From the NCBI RefSeq assembly GCF_024746835.1, contig NZ_CP080531.1:6344001-6408000 (forward strand): DNA of 64,000 nucleotides, read 5' to 3'. This stretch comes from Mesorhizobium sp. AR02 (GTDB taxonomy: Bacteria; Pseudomonadota; Alphaproteobacteria; Rhizobiales; Rhizobiaceae). Under the pieces are notes generated by a model. The model made no database searches and had not been told where the DNA came from. It saw only the letters and a program-made list of their open reading frames with translations. This document shows positions 8,039-16,586 of the stretch, one piece after another (within the stretch, counting starts at the first letter, position 1; each line of letters opens with the position of its first letter). The position numbers and the translations under genes were made by a program.

Positions 8039-8986
8039 TCAGAAGCGTTCACGATAATCGCGCGGGTTTGTGCCGAGGACGCGTAGAAAGCCGCGCCGCA
8101 TCGTCTCTTCCGATCCGAAGCCGCAGCGGCGGGCCGTCTGGTTGACGGCCTGGCCCCGTTCCAGCATCCGTCGCGCCGCCTCGATCCGGATCTCCTCGAT
8201 CGCGCGCGCAGGTGTGCGGCCCGTTGCCTCCCGATAGTGCCTGGAGAAACTGCGCGGGCTCATATTGGCGCGCTCGGCCAGGTTCGGCAGCGAAAGGTCG
8301 CCGTCCAGATTGTCCTGGATCCAGCCATGCAGCCGGTCGAAGCGTTCGTCGCCTTGCTGCAGCTTGAGCGTCTGGCTGAACTGCGCCTGGCCACCGGGTC
8401 GTTTCAGGAAGACCACCAGCTCGCGCGCCACCGCAAGCGCCACGCGCCGACCAAGGTCGGCCTCGACGAAGGAAAGGGCGAGATCTATGCCCGCCGTCAC
8501 ACCTGCCGACGTCCAGACATTGCCGTCACGGATGAAGATCGGGTCGGGTTCGAGGCGGACCGCCGGAAAGCGTCGTGCGAACTCGGCGCAGCGTCCCCAG
8601 TGGGTAACCGCACGCCGGCCGTCGAGCAGGCCTGCTGTTGCCAGCAGCATGGCGCCGCTGCAGACGGAGGCCGTTCGCTTGGCGTCGCGCGAGCGGCCGG
8701 TCACCCAATCGATCAGCTCAGGATCCTCGCAGGCCGCGTTGACGCCCCATCCGCCAGGCACGATCAGCGTGTCGATCTCCAGCCCGTGCGCCGGCAGCGC
8801 CGCTGCCTCCAGCACGAGACCGGCCGATGTCCTGATCTGCGGCGAGGCGGCGACGACGGCGACCTCGTAGGGAGCCGGTTCGCCGGCCTGCGTCCTGAAA
8901 TCGTTGGCGCTGGCGAAAACCTGAAGCGGCCCGCTAACGTCGAGGAGCTGGATATCGGGATAGGCAAGAATTTCGATACGGCGCAT
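8039..8986 (-). CDS. GlxA-family transcriptional regulator (DJ-1/PfpI domain + AraC HTH)
   Basis: A 315-residue protein. Residues about 1-185 form a class I glutamine-amidotransferase-like (DJ-1/PfpI) fold with the nucleophile-elbow motif SVCSGAMLLATAGLL. The last 100 residues are a two-helix-turn-helix AraC domain (LSLPNLAERANMSPRSFSRH and ARRCGFGSEETMRRGF). Members of this type sense nitrogen or amine compounds (for example ArgR, CdhR and GbdR of Pseudomonas) and activate nearby genes. The start ATG 8986 places the conserved MRRIEILAYPDIQLLDVSG at the N-terminus. It is divergent from the DJ-1/PfpI enzyme gene across 88 bases, so a shared control region is likely. Confidence 0.9.
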   Translation of the reverse strand: MRRIEILAYPDIQLLDVSGPLQVFASANDFRTQAGEPAPYEVAVVAASPQIRTSAGLVLEAAALPAHGLEIDTLIVPGGWGVNAACEDPELIDWVTGRSRDAKRTASVCSGAMLLATAGLLDGRRAVTHWGRCAEFARRFPAVRLEPDPIFIRDGNVWTSAGVTAGIDLALSFVEADLGRRVALAVARELVVFLKRPGGQAQFSQTLKLQQGDERFDRLHGWIQDNLDGDLSLPNLAERANMSPRSFSRHYREATGRTPARAIEEIRIEAARRMLERGQAVNQTARRCGFGSEETMRRGFLRVLGTNPRDYRERF

Positions 8987-9074
8987 GGCGATTTGGCTTG
9001 AAACGAGGGGTGATTGGCAATCGTGCCAAAGCATGATGCCTTAGATTGGCTGAAGTCAACCTATGGAGAGTTCC

Positions 9075-9782
9075 ATGACCCTTCGTTTCGGCATCCTCGT
9101 ATTCCCCAATGTTCAGCAGCTCGATCTCACCGGCCCCTACGAAGTCCTGGCGTCGGCCAAGGACGCCGAGGTGGAATTGATCTGGAAGGATCGCAACCCG
9201 GTGATGTCGTCGACGCACCTCTCCCTCACGCCGACGGCGACCTTCGACGATTGCCGGCCTCTCGATGTGCTGTGCATTCCAGGTGGGGGCGGGGTCAACG
9301 CGCTGCTGGAGGACCAGACAGTCCTCGATTTCGTGTGGGAGCGCTCGGCGCAGGCACGCTACATAACCTCGGTGTGCAGCGGTGCCCTGGTGCTCGGCGC
9401 GGCCGGGCTGCTGAAGGGCAAGCGGGCGACGACGCACTGGTATGCGCATGATTTCCTTGAAGAGTTCGGAGCAATCCCTGTCGATGAGCGTATCGTGGAG
9501 GACGGTAGACTGATTACCGCCGGCGGCGTTACCTCAGGGATCGATTTCGGCCTGGCGCTGGTTGCAAGGCTGCTCGGACAGGCTGAAGCCGAGATCGTCC
9601 AGCTCTCGCTCGAATATGCTCCGGCTCCTCCTTTCCGGTCGGGTACGCCCGCCGAGGCTTCGCCTGCCGTGCTGGCGCAGGCAAAAGAGCGCCTCTCTGG
9701 TTCGAGACGGGTTCGCAAGGAGATGTTCGCGCGCTGGCGCGCCACTCGCGCAGCCGCCACGCCGGCGCGAAGCCACGCTTGA
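9075..9782 (+). CDS. DJ-1/PfpI family protein (isonitrile hydratase-like)
   Basis: A 235-residue soluble protein. FGILVFPNVQQLDLTGPYEVL at the N-terminus, PGGGGVNALL, the nucleophile Cys in SVCSGALVLGAAGLLKG and TTHWYAHDFLEEFGAIPV follow the pattern of Pseudomonas isonitrile hydratase (InhA) and its relatives. The chemistry would be hydration of an isonitrile to an N-substituted formamide, but many DJ-1 homologues do other things. GGAGAG five bases before ATG 9075 fixes the start; an upstream ATG at 9063 lacks a site. The C-terminal 45 residues are basic (SRRVRKEMFARWRATR). Its divergent partner is an AraC regulator carrying the same DJ-1 fold. Confidence 0.85.
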   Translation: MTLRFGILVFPNVQQLDLTGPYEVLASAKDAEVELIWKDRNPVMSSTHLSLTPTATFDDCRPLDVLCIPGGGGVNALLEDQTVLDFVWERSAQARYITSVCSGALVLGAAGLLKGKRATTHWYAHDFLEEFGAIPVDERIVEDGRLITAGGVTSGIDFGLALVARLLGQAEAEIVQLSLEYAPAPPFRSGTPAEASPAVLAQAKERLSGSRRVRKEMFARWRATRAAATPARSHA

Positions 9783-9785
9783 ACT

Positions 9786-9825
9786 GACGGGCCGAACGGC
9801 GCCATGGCGCGCCGTTCGGCCCGTC
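9786..9825 (+). terminator. 17-bp perfect hairpin after the DJ-1/PfpI gene
   Basis: GACGGGCCGAACGGCGC (9786-9802) and its exact complement (9809-9825) enclose a six-base loop, three bases after the gene's stop. There is only a poor T-run (CTCGTTTC), so it may be a stabilising 3' hairpin rather than a strong intrinsic terminator. Confidence 0.65.
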
Positions 9826-9912
9826 CTCGTTTCGGCTGTTGACACATCTCTCCGTCCGTGCAGAATTGGTTGGACCATTGGACCACTTGCACATCGCTTT
9901 CGGGGAGGATTT

Positions 9913-10647
9913 GTGGACCAGAACAGCCTGCCACCCATTCAGACGACGGCGCGCGATGACGCCGTGCTGAAGGCGTTGGTGGGCTTTGTTCGTGCTGAAG
10001 CCCTGCAGCCGGGCGAGCGGCTGCCGACCGAGCGTATTCTGGCCGAACGGCTGAAGGTCAGCCGCAACACGGTGCGCGAGGCGCTGACGCGGTGGGAAGG
10101 GCTTGGTCTGGTCGAGCGCCGGCAAGGCAGCGGCACTTATCTCAAGGCGGCTGTGTCGCCTGATATGTTGCACATGCCGCTGACGCTGGCCGGCGGCAAC
10201 GACTTCACCAGCCTGATGCATACACTTGAGATCCGTCGTGCACTGGAAGCTGAAGCGGCCGCCCTTTGCGCCGAACGCGCCAGCCCGGCCGACATTGCCG
10301 AGATCGAGCGCAAGCTCGACATCATGGAGCAGGCGTTCCGCACCCGCGACGGCATGTCGTCGGAAGAGGACTGGGAGTTCCACCAGGCGATCTACCGGGT
10401 CTCCGGCAATCCGCTGTTCGAGCAGATCATCGCCGCCATGCACGAGCTGTTCCACCGCTTCTGGGAACATCCGCTGGGCGTGCGCGATTTCGGCCACGCC
10501 AGTTTTCCCTACCACCGCACCATCTACCAATGCATCGCCGCACGCGACCCGCAAGGCGCCCGTGCCGAGGCGCTCAAGCTGATCGCCACCGTCGAGGACG
10601 ATCTCAAGCGCGGTGCGGCCAAACTCAAACTTTCGAGCCAGACATGA
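9913..10647 (+). CDS. GntR-family (FadR/FCD subtype) transcriptional regulator
   Basis: A 244-residue regulator starting at GTG 9913 behind GGGGAGG. The N-terminal winged helix-turn-helix (about residues 15-75) contains LPTERILAERLKVSRNTVREALTRWEGLGLVERRQ (read in two halves), and the C-terminal FCD ligand domain (about 95-235) carries the metal-site pattern of this group (EDWEFHQAIYRVSGNPLFEQ and YHRTIYQCIAARDP). Its stop overlaps the ATG of the PLP enzyme gene (ATGA), and the ABC importer genes follow, so it probably controls the whole cluster in response to the imported compound or a metabolite of it. FCD regulators usually act as repressors. Confidence 0.9.
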   Translation: MDQNSLPPIQTTARDDAVLKALVGFVRAEALQPGERLPTERILAERLKVSRNTVREALTRWEGLGLVERRQGSGTYLKAAVSPDMLHMPLTLAGGNDFTSLMHTLEIRRALEAEAAALCAERASPADIAEIERKLDIMEQAFRTRDGMSSEEDWEFHQAIYRVSGNPLFEQIIAAMHELFHRFWEHPLGVRDFGHASFPYHRTIYQCIAARDPQGARAEALKLIATVEDDLKRGAAKLKLSSQT

Positions 10648-11831
10648 ACGAGCATCCGACCGGTTTCGATCACGATTATCTTGCCGAGGCAGCGACGCTG
10701 CTGGCGCATGACGAACCGTTTCCTGGCGGCGCGGTGGTGCCGCCGATCTACCAGACCTCGCTGTTCACCTTCGCCAACTATGCCGAAATGGCCGATACCT
10801 TTGCCGGCAAACGAAAGCAGCCGATCTATTCGCGCGGCGACAATCCAACGGTGATGGAGTTCGAGGCGCGCGTCGCCGCACTCGAGGGCGCCGAGGCCGC
10901 GCGCGGCTTTTCCAGTGGCATGGCGGCGATCAGCGCCACGGTGCTTGCCTTCGTCGGCGCCGGCGAGCGCATCGTGGCCGTGCGCAACTGCTACGGCGAT
11001 GCCTACCGGCTGTTCGAGCGGCTTTTGCCGCGGCTCAACATCAAGGTCGACTATGTCGACGGTTCCGACCCGGATGCGGTGGCGGCGGCACTTCCCGGCG
11101 CCAAGCTGCTCTATCTGGAAAGCCCGACCTCGATGATGTTCGAGCTGCAGGATCTGCCGCATTTGACCCGGCTGGCCAAGGAGCAGGGCATTATCACCAC
11201 GATCGACAATTCCTGGGCCTCACCGGTGTTCCAGAAGCCGATCTCGCATGGCGTCGATCTCGTGCTGCACTCGGCCTCGAAATATCTCGGCGGCCACAGC
11301 GATACTGTCGCCGGCGTGGTGGCGGGTTCGGCCGCGCACATCAAGCACATCAACGAGCAGACCTATTCCTATCTCGGCGGCAAGCTGTCACCGTTCGAAG
11401 CCTGGCTGCTGCTGCGCGGGCTGCGCACGCTGCCGTTGCGCCTGCCGCACCACATGAAGAGCGGGCTCGCCATTGCCGAGCGGCTGAAGGCACATGCCAA
11501 TGTCGAGCGGGTCAACCATCCCGTCTATTCGAACCATCCGGGCAAGGCGACGCTGGCCGGCTATGCCGGGCTGTTCTCCTTCGAGGTGACGGACGATATC
11601 GACATCCCCGTCTTCGTCGACGCGCTGAAGTATTTCCGCATCGGCGTCAGCTGGGGCGGGCATGAAAGCCTGGTCGTGCCGGCCAAGGCGTCGCTGGAGC
11701 AGACGCCGGGACTGAATTCGATGGCGCGCTTCGGCGTCAGCCCCCGAACCATCCGCTTCAATGTCGGATTGGAAAATGTCGAAGACCTCTGGGCCGACGT
11801 CGCCCAGGCCTTCGAAAAAGCCAGAAAATAA
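10644..11831 (+). CDS. PLP-dependent trans-sulfuration enzyme (cystathionine gamma-synthase/beta-lyase family)
   Basis: A 395-residue fold-type I Cys/Met-metabolism enzyme. It has RGDNPTVMEFEARVAALEG near residue 65, the cofactor-phosphate segment FSSGMAAISA, TTIDNSWASPVFQKP with the Asp that contacts the pyridine nitrogen, and the Schiff-base Lys in VLHSASKYLGGHSD near residue 213. Family members perform beta- or gamma-elimination or replacement on cysteine, cystathionine, methionine or related compounds. Which reaction occurs here is not clear. Its place between a GntR regulator and a carbohydrate-type importer suggests a catabolic lyase for an imported amino-acid conjugate rather than a biosynthetic role. 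ATG 10644 overlaps the regulator's stop. Confidence 0.9.
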   Translation: MNEHPTGFDHDYLAEAATLLAHDEPFPGGAVVPPIYQTSLFTFANYAEMADTFAGKRKQPIYSRGDNPTVMEFEARVAALEGAEAARGFSSGMAAISATVLAFVGAGERIVAVRNCYGDAYRLFERLLPRLNIKVDYVDGSDPDAVAAALPGAKLLYLESPTSMMFELQDLPHLTRLAKEQGIITTIDNSWASPVFQKPISHGVDLVLHSASKYLGGHSDTVAGVVAGSAAHIKHINEQTYSYLGGKLSPFEAWLLLRGLRTLPLRLPHHMKSGLAIAERLKAHANVERVNHPVYSNHPGKATLAGYAGLFSFEVTDDIDIPVFVDALKYFRIGVSWGGHESLVVPAKASLEQTPGLNSMARFGVSPRTIRFNVGLENVEDLWADVAQAFEKARK

Positions 11832-11860
11832 CAAGCGGGTTCAAAATGGGAGTCTTGAAC

Positions 11861-13138
11861 ATGAAAAAACTGACCGTCATGCTTGCCACCGTTGCGGGGC
11901 TGGCGATTTCCGCCGGAAGCGCGATGGCTGATTCGACCCTGAAAATGGTCGAAGTCATCACCAGCCCGCCGCGCACCGAGTTCCTGAAAAAACAGATCGC
12001 CGAGTTCGAGGCCGCCAATCCCGGCGTCAAGGTCGAGCTGGTCTCGCTGCCCTGGGGCCAGGCCTTCGAAAAGTTCCTGACCATGGTTCAGGCCGGCGAC
12101 ACGCCCGACGTGGTCGAGATGCCGGAACGCTGGATGGGCCTCTATGCCAACAATGCCCAGCTCGAGGACCTTGGCCCGTATATGGCCAAATGGGATGACG
12201 CCAAGACGCTCGGCGACCGCGCCAAGCAGTTCGGCTCGACGGTCAACAACACCCAGTTCATGATCCCTTACGGCTACTATGTGAACGCGCTGTTCTGGAA
12301 CAAGAAGCTGTTCAAGCAAGCCGGCCTCGACGGCCCGCCGGCCACGCTCGACGAGTTCGTCGCCGACTCCAAGAAGATCTCCGCCATTCCGGGCAAATAT
12401 GGCTACTGCCTGCGCGGCGGCCCGGGCGCCTTCAACGGCATGCACATGTTCATGAACATCGCCGCCGGAAAGGGTGGCTATTTCAACGAGGACGGCACCT
12501 CGACCATCAATGACGAGGGCTCGGTGAAAGGCCTGCAGATGCTGGCCGACATGTACAAGGACGGCCTTGCGCCGAAGGATGCGGTGAGCTGGGGCTTCAA
12601 TGAGACCGTGACCGGTTTCTATTCCGGCACCTGCGCCATGCTCAACCAGGATCCGGACGCACTGCTCGGCATCGCCGACAAGATGAGCGCCGACGACTTC
12701 GCCGTGGCGCCGCTTCCCGTTGGTCCGAGCGGCAAGTCCTATCCGACGCTGGGCTATGCCGGTTGGGCGATGTTCGCCAACTCGCAGCACAAGGACGATG
12801 CCTGGAAGCTGATGGCAACGCTGCTGTCACCCAAGGACAATCTGGAATGGGCGAAGGAAGTCGGTGTCGTCCCGATCCACAACGGCGCCGACCAGGATCC
12901 CCATTTCAAGACCGAGCAGTTCAAGGGCTGGTTCACGGAGCTCAGCGACACCTCCAAATATGAAATGGTGACGCCACCGACGCATCTGGAAAACCTCGGC
13001 AATTTCGTCGACCAGGTGGCGATCAAGAACTTTCAGGAAGTGCTGCTTGGCCAGAAGACGGCCAAGGAGGCGGCCGACGCATGGGCTACGTTCCTGACCA
13101 AGGAACAGCAGGACTGGCTGGCGAAGAACAAGAAGTAG
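11861..13138 (+). CDS. CUT1-type ABC transporter substrate-binding protein
   Basis: A 425-residue periplasmic binding protein of the SBP_bac_1 family. The signal peptide MKKLTVMLATVAGLAISAGS is cleaved after AMA near residue 23. FLKKQIAEFEAANPGVKVEL and QAGDTPDVVEMPERWM are typical of maltose/glycerol-3-phosphate-type binders, and YGYYVNALFWNKKLFKQAG is the usual hinge region. GGGAG eight bases before ATG 11861 decides the start over ATG 11846. It follows the PLP enzyme gene after 29 bases and precedes the permease genes, from which it is separated by a RIME element. The family normally binds sugars or polyols; the neighbour suggests the ligand may contain an amino-acid moiety. Confidence 0.93.
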   Translation: MKKLTVMLATVAGLAISAGSAMADSTLKMVEVITSPPRTEFLKKQIAEFEAANPGVKVELVSLPWGQAFEKFLTMVQAGDTPDVVEMPERWMGLYANNAQLEDLGPYMAKWDDAKTLGDRAKQFGSTVNNTQFMIPYGYYVNALFWNKKLFKQAGLDGPPATLDEFVADSKKISAIPGKYGYCLRGGPGAFNGMHMFMNIAAGKGGYFNEDGTSTINDEGSVKGLQMLADMYKDGLAPKDAVSWGFNETVTGFYSGTCAMLNQDPDALLGIADKMSADDFAVAPLPVGPSGKSYPTLGYAGWAMFANSQHKDDAWKLMATLLSPKDNLEWAKEVGVVPIHNGADQDPHFKTEQFKGWFTELSDTSKYEMVTPPTHLENLGNFVDQVAIKNFQEVLLGQKTAKEAADAWATFLTKEQQDWLAKNKK

Positions 13139-13146
13139 TTTTTCTT

Positions 13147-13276
13147 CCCTTCTCCCCGTTCACGGGGAGAAGGTGGCCCGAAAGGGCCGGATGAGGGGCG
13201 GCGCCAGCACCCCCAAGGCCCGCGCTGCCCCTCATCTGCCTGCCGGCATCTTCTCCCCGTAAAACGGGGAGAAGGA
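13147..13276. repeat. RIME-type intergenic mosaic palindrome
   Basis: The 178-base gap between the binding-protein and permease genes is filled by a compound palindrome. CTTCTCCCCGT...ACGGGGAGAAGG occurs at both ends, GGCCCGAAAGGGCC forms an inner hairpin, and GATGAGGGGC pairs with GCCCCTCATC. This matches the Rhizobium-specific intergenic mosaic elements found in many copies in rhizobial genomes. In an mRNA it would fold into two or three stable hairpins and could protect the upstream binding-protein message or reduce read-through. Confidence 0.9.
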
Positions 13277-13316
13277 CGCTGTCCCCGACGCCGCTCCAGG
13301 GAGCCGATCCTCAGCA

Positions 13317-14240
13317 ATGACCTATGCCGTGTCCGAAATACGATCCGCCGGCAAGCCGCGCCGCAAGCGGCTGTCGCATGCCGCTATCGAGCCATGGCTC
13401 TATGTCAGCCCGGCGATCATCCTGCTGGTCGTGGTGCTTTTGGTGCCGCTGGTCATCGGCATCAGCTACTCCTTCCGCAAGTTCTCGGCCTTCAAGTCGG
13501 AATATGTCGGGCTCGGCCAGTACCAGGCGATGCTGTCGGATCAGGTGCTGGGGCAGGCGCTGGTCAACACGCTGTGGTGGACCGTCGCCAGCCTGTTCTT
13601 CCAGTTCTTCCTCGGCCTCGGCCTGGCACTGCTGCTCGACAAGCCGTTCTGGGGCCGCAAGGCGGTGCAGGCGCTGGTGTTCCTGCCCTGGGCGGTGCCG
13701 TCCTTCCTGTCCGGCCTGACCTGGGCCTGGCTGTTCAACCCGATCGTCGGGCCGCTGCCGCACTGGTTGTTCGCGCTGGGGCTGAAGGCGGAACCGACCA
13801 ACGTGCTCTCCGATCCTGCCACGGCGATGTGGGGACCGATCATCGCCAATGTCTGGTTCGGCATTCCGTTCTTCGCCATCACGCTTCTGGCGGCGCTGAA
13901 GTCGATCCCATCGGAACTGCATGAGGCAGCGGCGATCGACGGCGCTTCGCCCTGGCAGCGCTTCACCAAGGTGACGCTGCCATTCCTGGCGCCGACCATC
14001 GCCATAACGGTGATGCTGCGCACCATCTGGATCGCCACTTTCGCCGACCTGATCTTCGTCATGACCGAGGGCGGACCGGCCGGCTCGACCAATACGGTGC
14101 CGGTCTATATCTATGTCAGCGCCTTCAAGTCGCTGGACAAGGGCTATGCCTCTGCGGTCGCCGTGTTGCTGCTCGTCCTGCTCATCGCCTACGCGATTGC
14201 GCTGATCGCCATCCGCCGCTCCCTGGTGAGGCACGTCTGA
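13317..14240 (+). CDS. CUT1 ABC transporter permease (MalF/UgpA-like)
   Basis: A 307-residue inner-membrane protein with six predicted membrane spans. The cytoplasmic EAA loop that docks on the ATPase reads ELHEAAAIDGASPWQRFTKV near residues 199-218. A basic N-terminus (RRKRLSHAAIEPWLYVSP) precedes the first span. The stop TGA shares its last base with the ATG of the second permease at 14240, so the two are translationally coupled and probably form the heterodimeric channel. Confidence 0.93.
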   Translation: MTYAVSEIRSAGKPRRKRLSHAAIEPWLYVSPAIILLVVVLLVPLVIGISYSFRKFSAFKSEYVGLGQYQAMLSDQVLGQALVNTLWWTVASLFFQFFLGLGLALLLDKPFWGRKAVQALVFLPWAVPSFLSGLTWAWLFNPIVGPLPHWLFALGLKAEPTNVLSDPATAMWGPIIANVWFGIPFFAITLLAALKSIPSELHEAAAIDGASPWQRFTKVTLPFLAPTIAITVMLRTIWIATFADLIFVMTEGGPAGSTNTVPVYIYVSAFKSLDKGYASAVAVLLLVLLIAYAIALIAIRRSLVRHV

Positions 14241-15088
14241 TGATCGCAGGACGTTCAACCTCGCAACGGGTCTTCGGCGGCATCGGCCTCTACGCGGCCA
14301 TCGCGGCCTATGTGATCTTCGCCCTGTTCCCGATCTACTGGACGCTGAAGATCTCGGTCACGCCGGAGCGGCTGCTCTATTCCGAAGGCATCACCTTCTG
14401 GCCGTCGCACATGACGCTGCAGAATTTCGTCACCGTGCTCGAGGCCACCGATTTCCCGCGCTATTTCCTCAACAGCGTCATCGTTTCGGTGTCGACCGCC
14501 GCATTGGTGACGGTCATCGCCACGCTCGCCGGCTACGCCATGTCGCGCTTCACCTTTCGCGGCAAGGCGGCGCTGGCGCTGATGTTGCTTCTGACCCAGA
14601 CCTTCCCGCTGGTGATGGTCATTCCGCCGATCTACCGCGTCATGGGGCAGATCGGCCTGATCAACAGCCTGACCGGGCTGATCATCATCTACACCGCCTT
14701 CAACACTGCCTTCGCGACCTTCCTGATGCAGTCCTTCTTCGACGGCATCCCGAAGGACCTGGAAGAAGCGGCGATGATCGACGGCTGCACGCGTGCGCAG
14801 GCGATGCGCAAGGTGATCGTGCCGCTGACGCTGCCCGGTATGGGCGCGACCCTGGGTTTCGTCTTCACCGCGGCCTGGAGCGAGCTTCTGTTTGCCCTGA
14901 TGCTGATTTCCAGCGACGACCAGAAGACTTTTGCTGTCGGCCTGCTGACCTTCATCGGCAAGTTCGCCGTCGACTGGGGACAGATGATGGCGGCGTCGAT
15001 CCTGGCGCTGATCCCGGTCTGCATCTTCTTCGCCTTCCTGCAACGCTATCTCGTCACCGGCCTGACCGCCGGCGCCGTCAAAGGGTAG
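14240..15088 (+). CDS. CUT1 ABC transporter permease (MalG/UgpE-like)
   Basis: A 282-residue inner-membrane protein with six predicted spans and the EAA motif DLEEAAMIDGCTRAQAMRKV near residues 173-192. FALFPIYWTLKISVTP in the first span region and a C-terminus ending FLQRYLVTGLTAGAVKG are characteristic of the MalG subfamily. It partners the preceding permease, and the ATPase gene follows after four bases. Confidence 0.93.
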   Translation: MIAGRSTSQRVFGGIGLYAAIAAYVIFALFPIYWTLKISVTPERLLYSEGITFWPSHMTLQNFVTVLEATDFPRYFLNSVIVSVSTAALVTVIATLAGYAMSRFTFRGKAALALMLLLTQTFPLVMVIPPIYRVMGQIGLINSLTGLIIIYTAFNTAFATFLMQSFFDGIPKDLEEAAMIDGCTRAQAMRKVIVPLTLPGMGATLGFVFTAAWSELLFALMLISSDDQKTFAVGLLTFIGKFAVDWGQMMAASILALIPVCIFFAFLQRYLVTGLTAGAVKG

Positions 15089-15092
15089 ATCG

Positions 15093-16160
15093 ATGGCTTC
15101 TGTAACGCTCGATAAGGTTCGCAAAGACTATGGCGCCGTCCGCGTCCTGCACGCGGTCGACCTTGAAATCGCCGATGGCGAGTTCGTCGTCCTGGTCGGG
15201 CCGTCAGGCTGCGGGAAATCAACACTGCTACGCATGATCGCGGGGCTGGAGGAAGCTTCAGGCGGCGAGATCCGCATCGGCGAGCGGCTGGTCAACGACG
15301 TGGCACCGAAGGACCGCGACATCGCCATGGTGTTCCAGTCCTATGCGCTCTATCCGCATATGGACGTGTCGAAGAACATGGGCTTCAGCCTGCTGTTGAA
15401 GAAGGCGGAGAAGACGACGATCGACGCCAGGGTGGACGGTGCGGCCAAGCGGCTGGGCTTGGACACGTTCCTGCAGCGCCTGCCGCGGCAACTGTCCGGC
15501 GGCCAGCGCCAGCGCGTCGCCATGGGCCGCGCCATCGTGCGCGATCCAAAAGTCTTCCTGTTCGACGAGCCGCTGTCGAACCTCGACGCCAAGCTGCGTG
15601 TGCATATGCGCGCCGAGATCAAGGCGTTGCACCAGCAACTGAAGACTACCTCGGTCTACGTCACCCACGACCAGATCGAGGCGATGACCATGGCCGACCG
15701 GATCGTCGTCATGCATGACGGGCTGATCCAGCAGGTCGGTGCGCCGCTCGATCTCTATGATCGCCCGGCCAACATGTTCGTCGCCGGCTTCATCGGCTCG
15801 CCGGGCATGAATTTCCTGCCGGCGACGGTTCGCAAGGGCGGCAAGGCGGACGCCGTGCTGGCCGACGGCCAGACGCTGCGGCTGCCGGATGGCCTGCCGC
15901 TCGGAGATGGCGACGCCATCACCGTCGGCCTGCGGCCCGAGCATATCAGGCTGGCCGATGACGGTGCACTGCAGGGCGAGGTGGGGGTGGTGGAGCCGCT
16001 TGGCCTGTCGACACAGTTCTATGTCAAGCTGGCCAATCAGCAGCTCTGCGTCTTTGCCATGGGCCGCGCCGGCGTGAAGCCCGGCGATACCGTGCGGCTG
16101 GCAGCCGATCCGGCGTCGCTGCATCTGTTCGATCCGAAGAGCGGCGATCGCGTCGGTTGA
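15093..16160 (+). CDS. ABC transporter ATP-binding protein (MalK/UgpC-like)
   Basis: A 355-residue ATPase. Walker A is GPSGCGKST near residue 36, the Q-loop VFQSYALYPHMDV, the signature LSGGQRQRVAMGRAI and Walker B VFLFDEPLSNLDAKLR, followed by the H-loop YVTHDQIEAMTMADR. The C-terminal 110 residues form the TOBE regulatory domain (FIGSPGMNFLPA, VGLRPEHIRL) typical of CUT1 importers. It ends the cluster that begins with the GntR regulator, and a strong terminator follows. Confidence 0.93.
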   Translation: MASVTLDKVRKDYGAVRVLHAVDLEIADGEFVVLVGPSGCGKSTLLRMIAGLEEASGGEIRIGERLVNDVAPKDRDIAMVFQSYALYPHMDVSKNMGFSLLLKKAEKTTIDARVDGAAKRLGLDTFLQRLPRQLSGGQRQRVAMGRAIVRDPKVFLFDEPLSNLDAKLRVHMRAEIKALHQQLKTTSVYVTHDQIEAMTMADRIVVMHDGLIQQVGAPLDLYDRPANMFVAGFIGSPGMNFLPATVRKGGKADAVLADGQTLRLPDGLPLGDGDAITVGLRPEHIRLADDGALQGEVGVVEPLGLSTQFYVKLANQQLCVFAMGRAGVKPGDTVRLAADPASLHLFDPKSGDRVG

Positions 16161-16207
16161 GGGAAATTCAGCCGGGGCTGAGGCACTAGGACCGCAGCCT
16201 CTGCCTT

Positions 16208-16248
16208 GCAAACAAAAACGCCGCCCGATGGGCGGCGTTTTTGTTTGC
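16208..16248. terminator. bidirectional terminator between ABC operon and rpmG
   Basis: A 19-bp perfect stem, GCAAACAAAAACGCCGCCC (16208-16226) with its complement at 16230-16248, encloses a three-base loop and carries a T5 run in each direction. It separates the plus-strand importer operon from the minus-strand rpmG gene and can serve both. Confidence 0.9.
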
Positions 16249-16264
16249 CGGGGGAAAACCCAGA

Positions 16265-16432
16265 TTACTTGATCTTGGTTTCCTTGAATTCGACGTGCTT
16301 CTTGGCGACCGGATCGTACTTGCGGAACGACAGCTTGTCGGTCTTGGTACGGCTGTTCTTGCTGGTCACGTAGAAGAAACCGGTGTCGGCGGTCGACAGA
16401 AGCTTGATCTTAATGTTTGCGGCTTTGGCCAT
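16265..16432 (-). CDS. rpmG: 50S ribosomal protein L33
   Basis: A 55-residue basic protein beginning [18 protein letters not shown] and ending [10 protein letters not shown], the standard alphaproteobacterial L33 sequence and length. It lacks the zinc-binding cysteines found in the C+ form of L33. In many relatives rpmG lies just downstream of pleD; here 10.3 kb of other genes separate them. Confidence 0.97.
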   Translation of the reverse strand: MAKAANIKIKLLSTADTGFFYVTSKNSRTKTDKLSFRKYDPVAKKHVEFKETKIK

Positions 16433-16586
16433 GATCTCAGTCCGTTATGTTCGTGGGGTTTTGGCCGCTGAAGCACGGGAAAACACCCGGACGCGGGAAA
16501 CTTGGCGCGACACATAAAGAACGTGCCTGGAAAGTCAAGCCCGGCGAACCTGATGTGGCCCGCCCGGCTTGCCTATTGCGCGTAAA

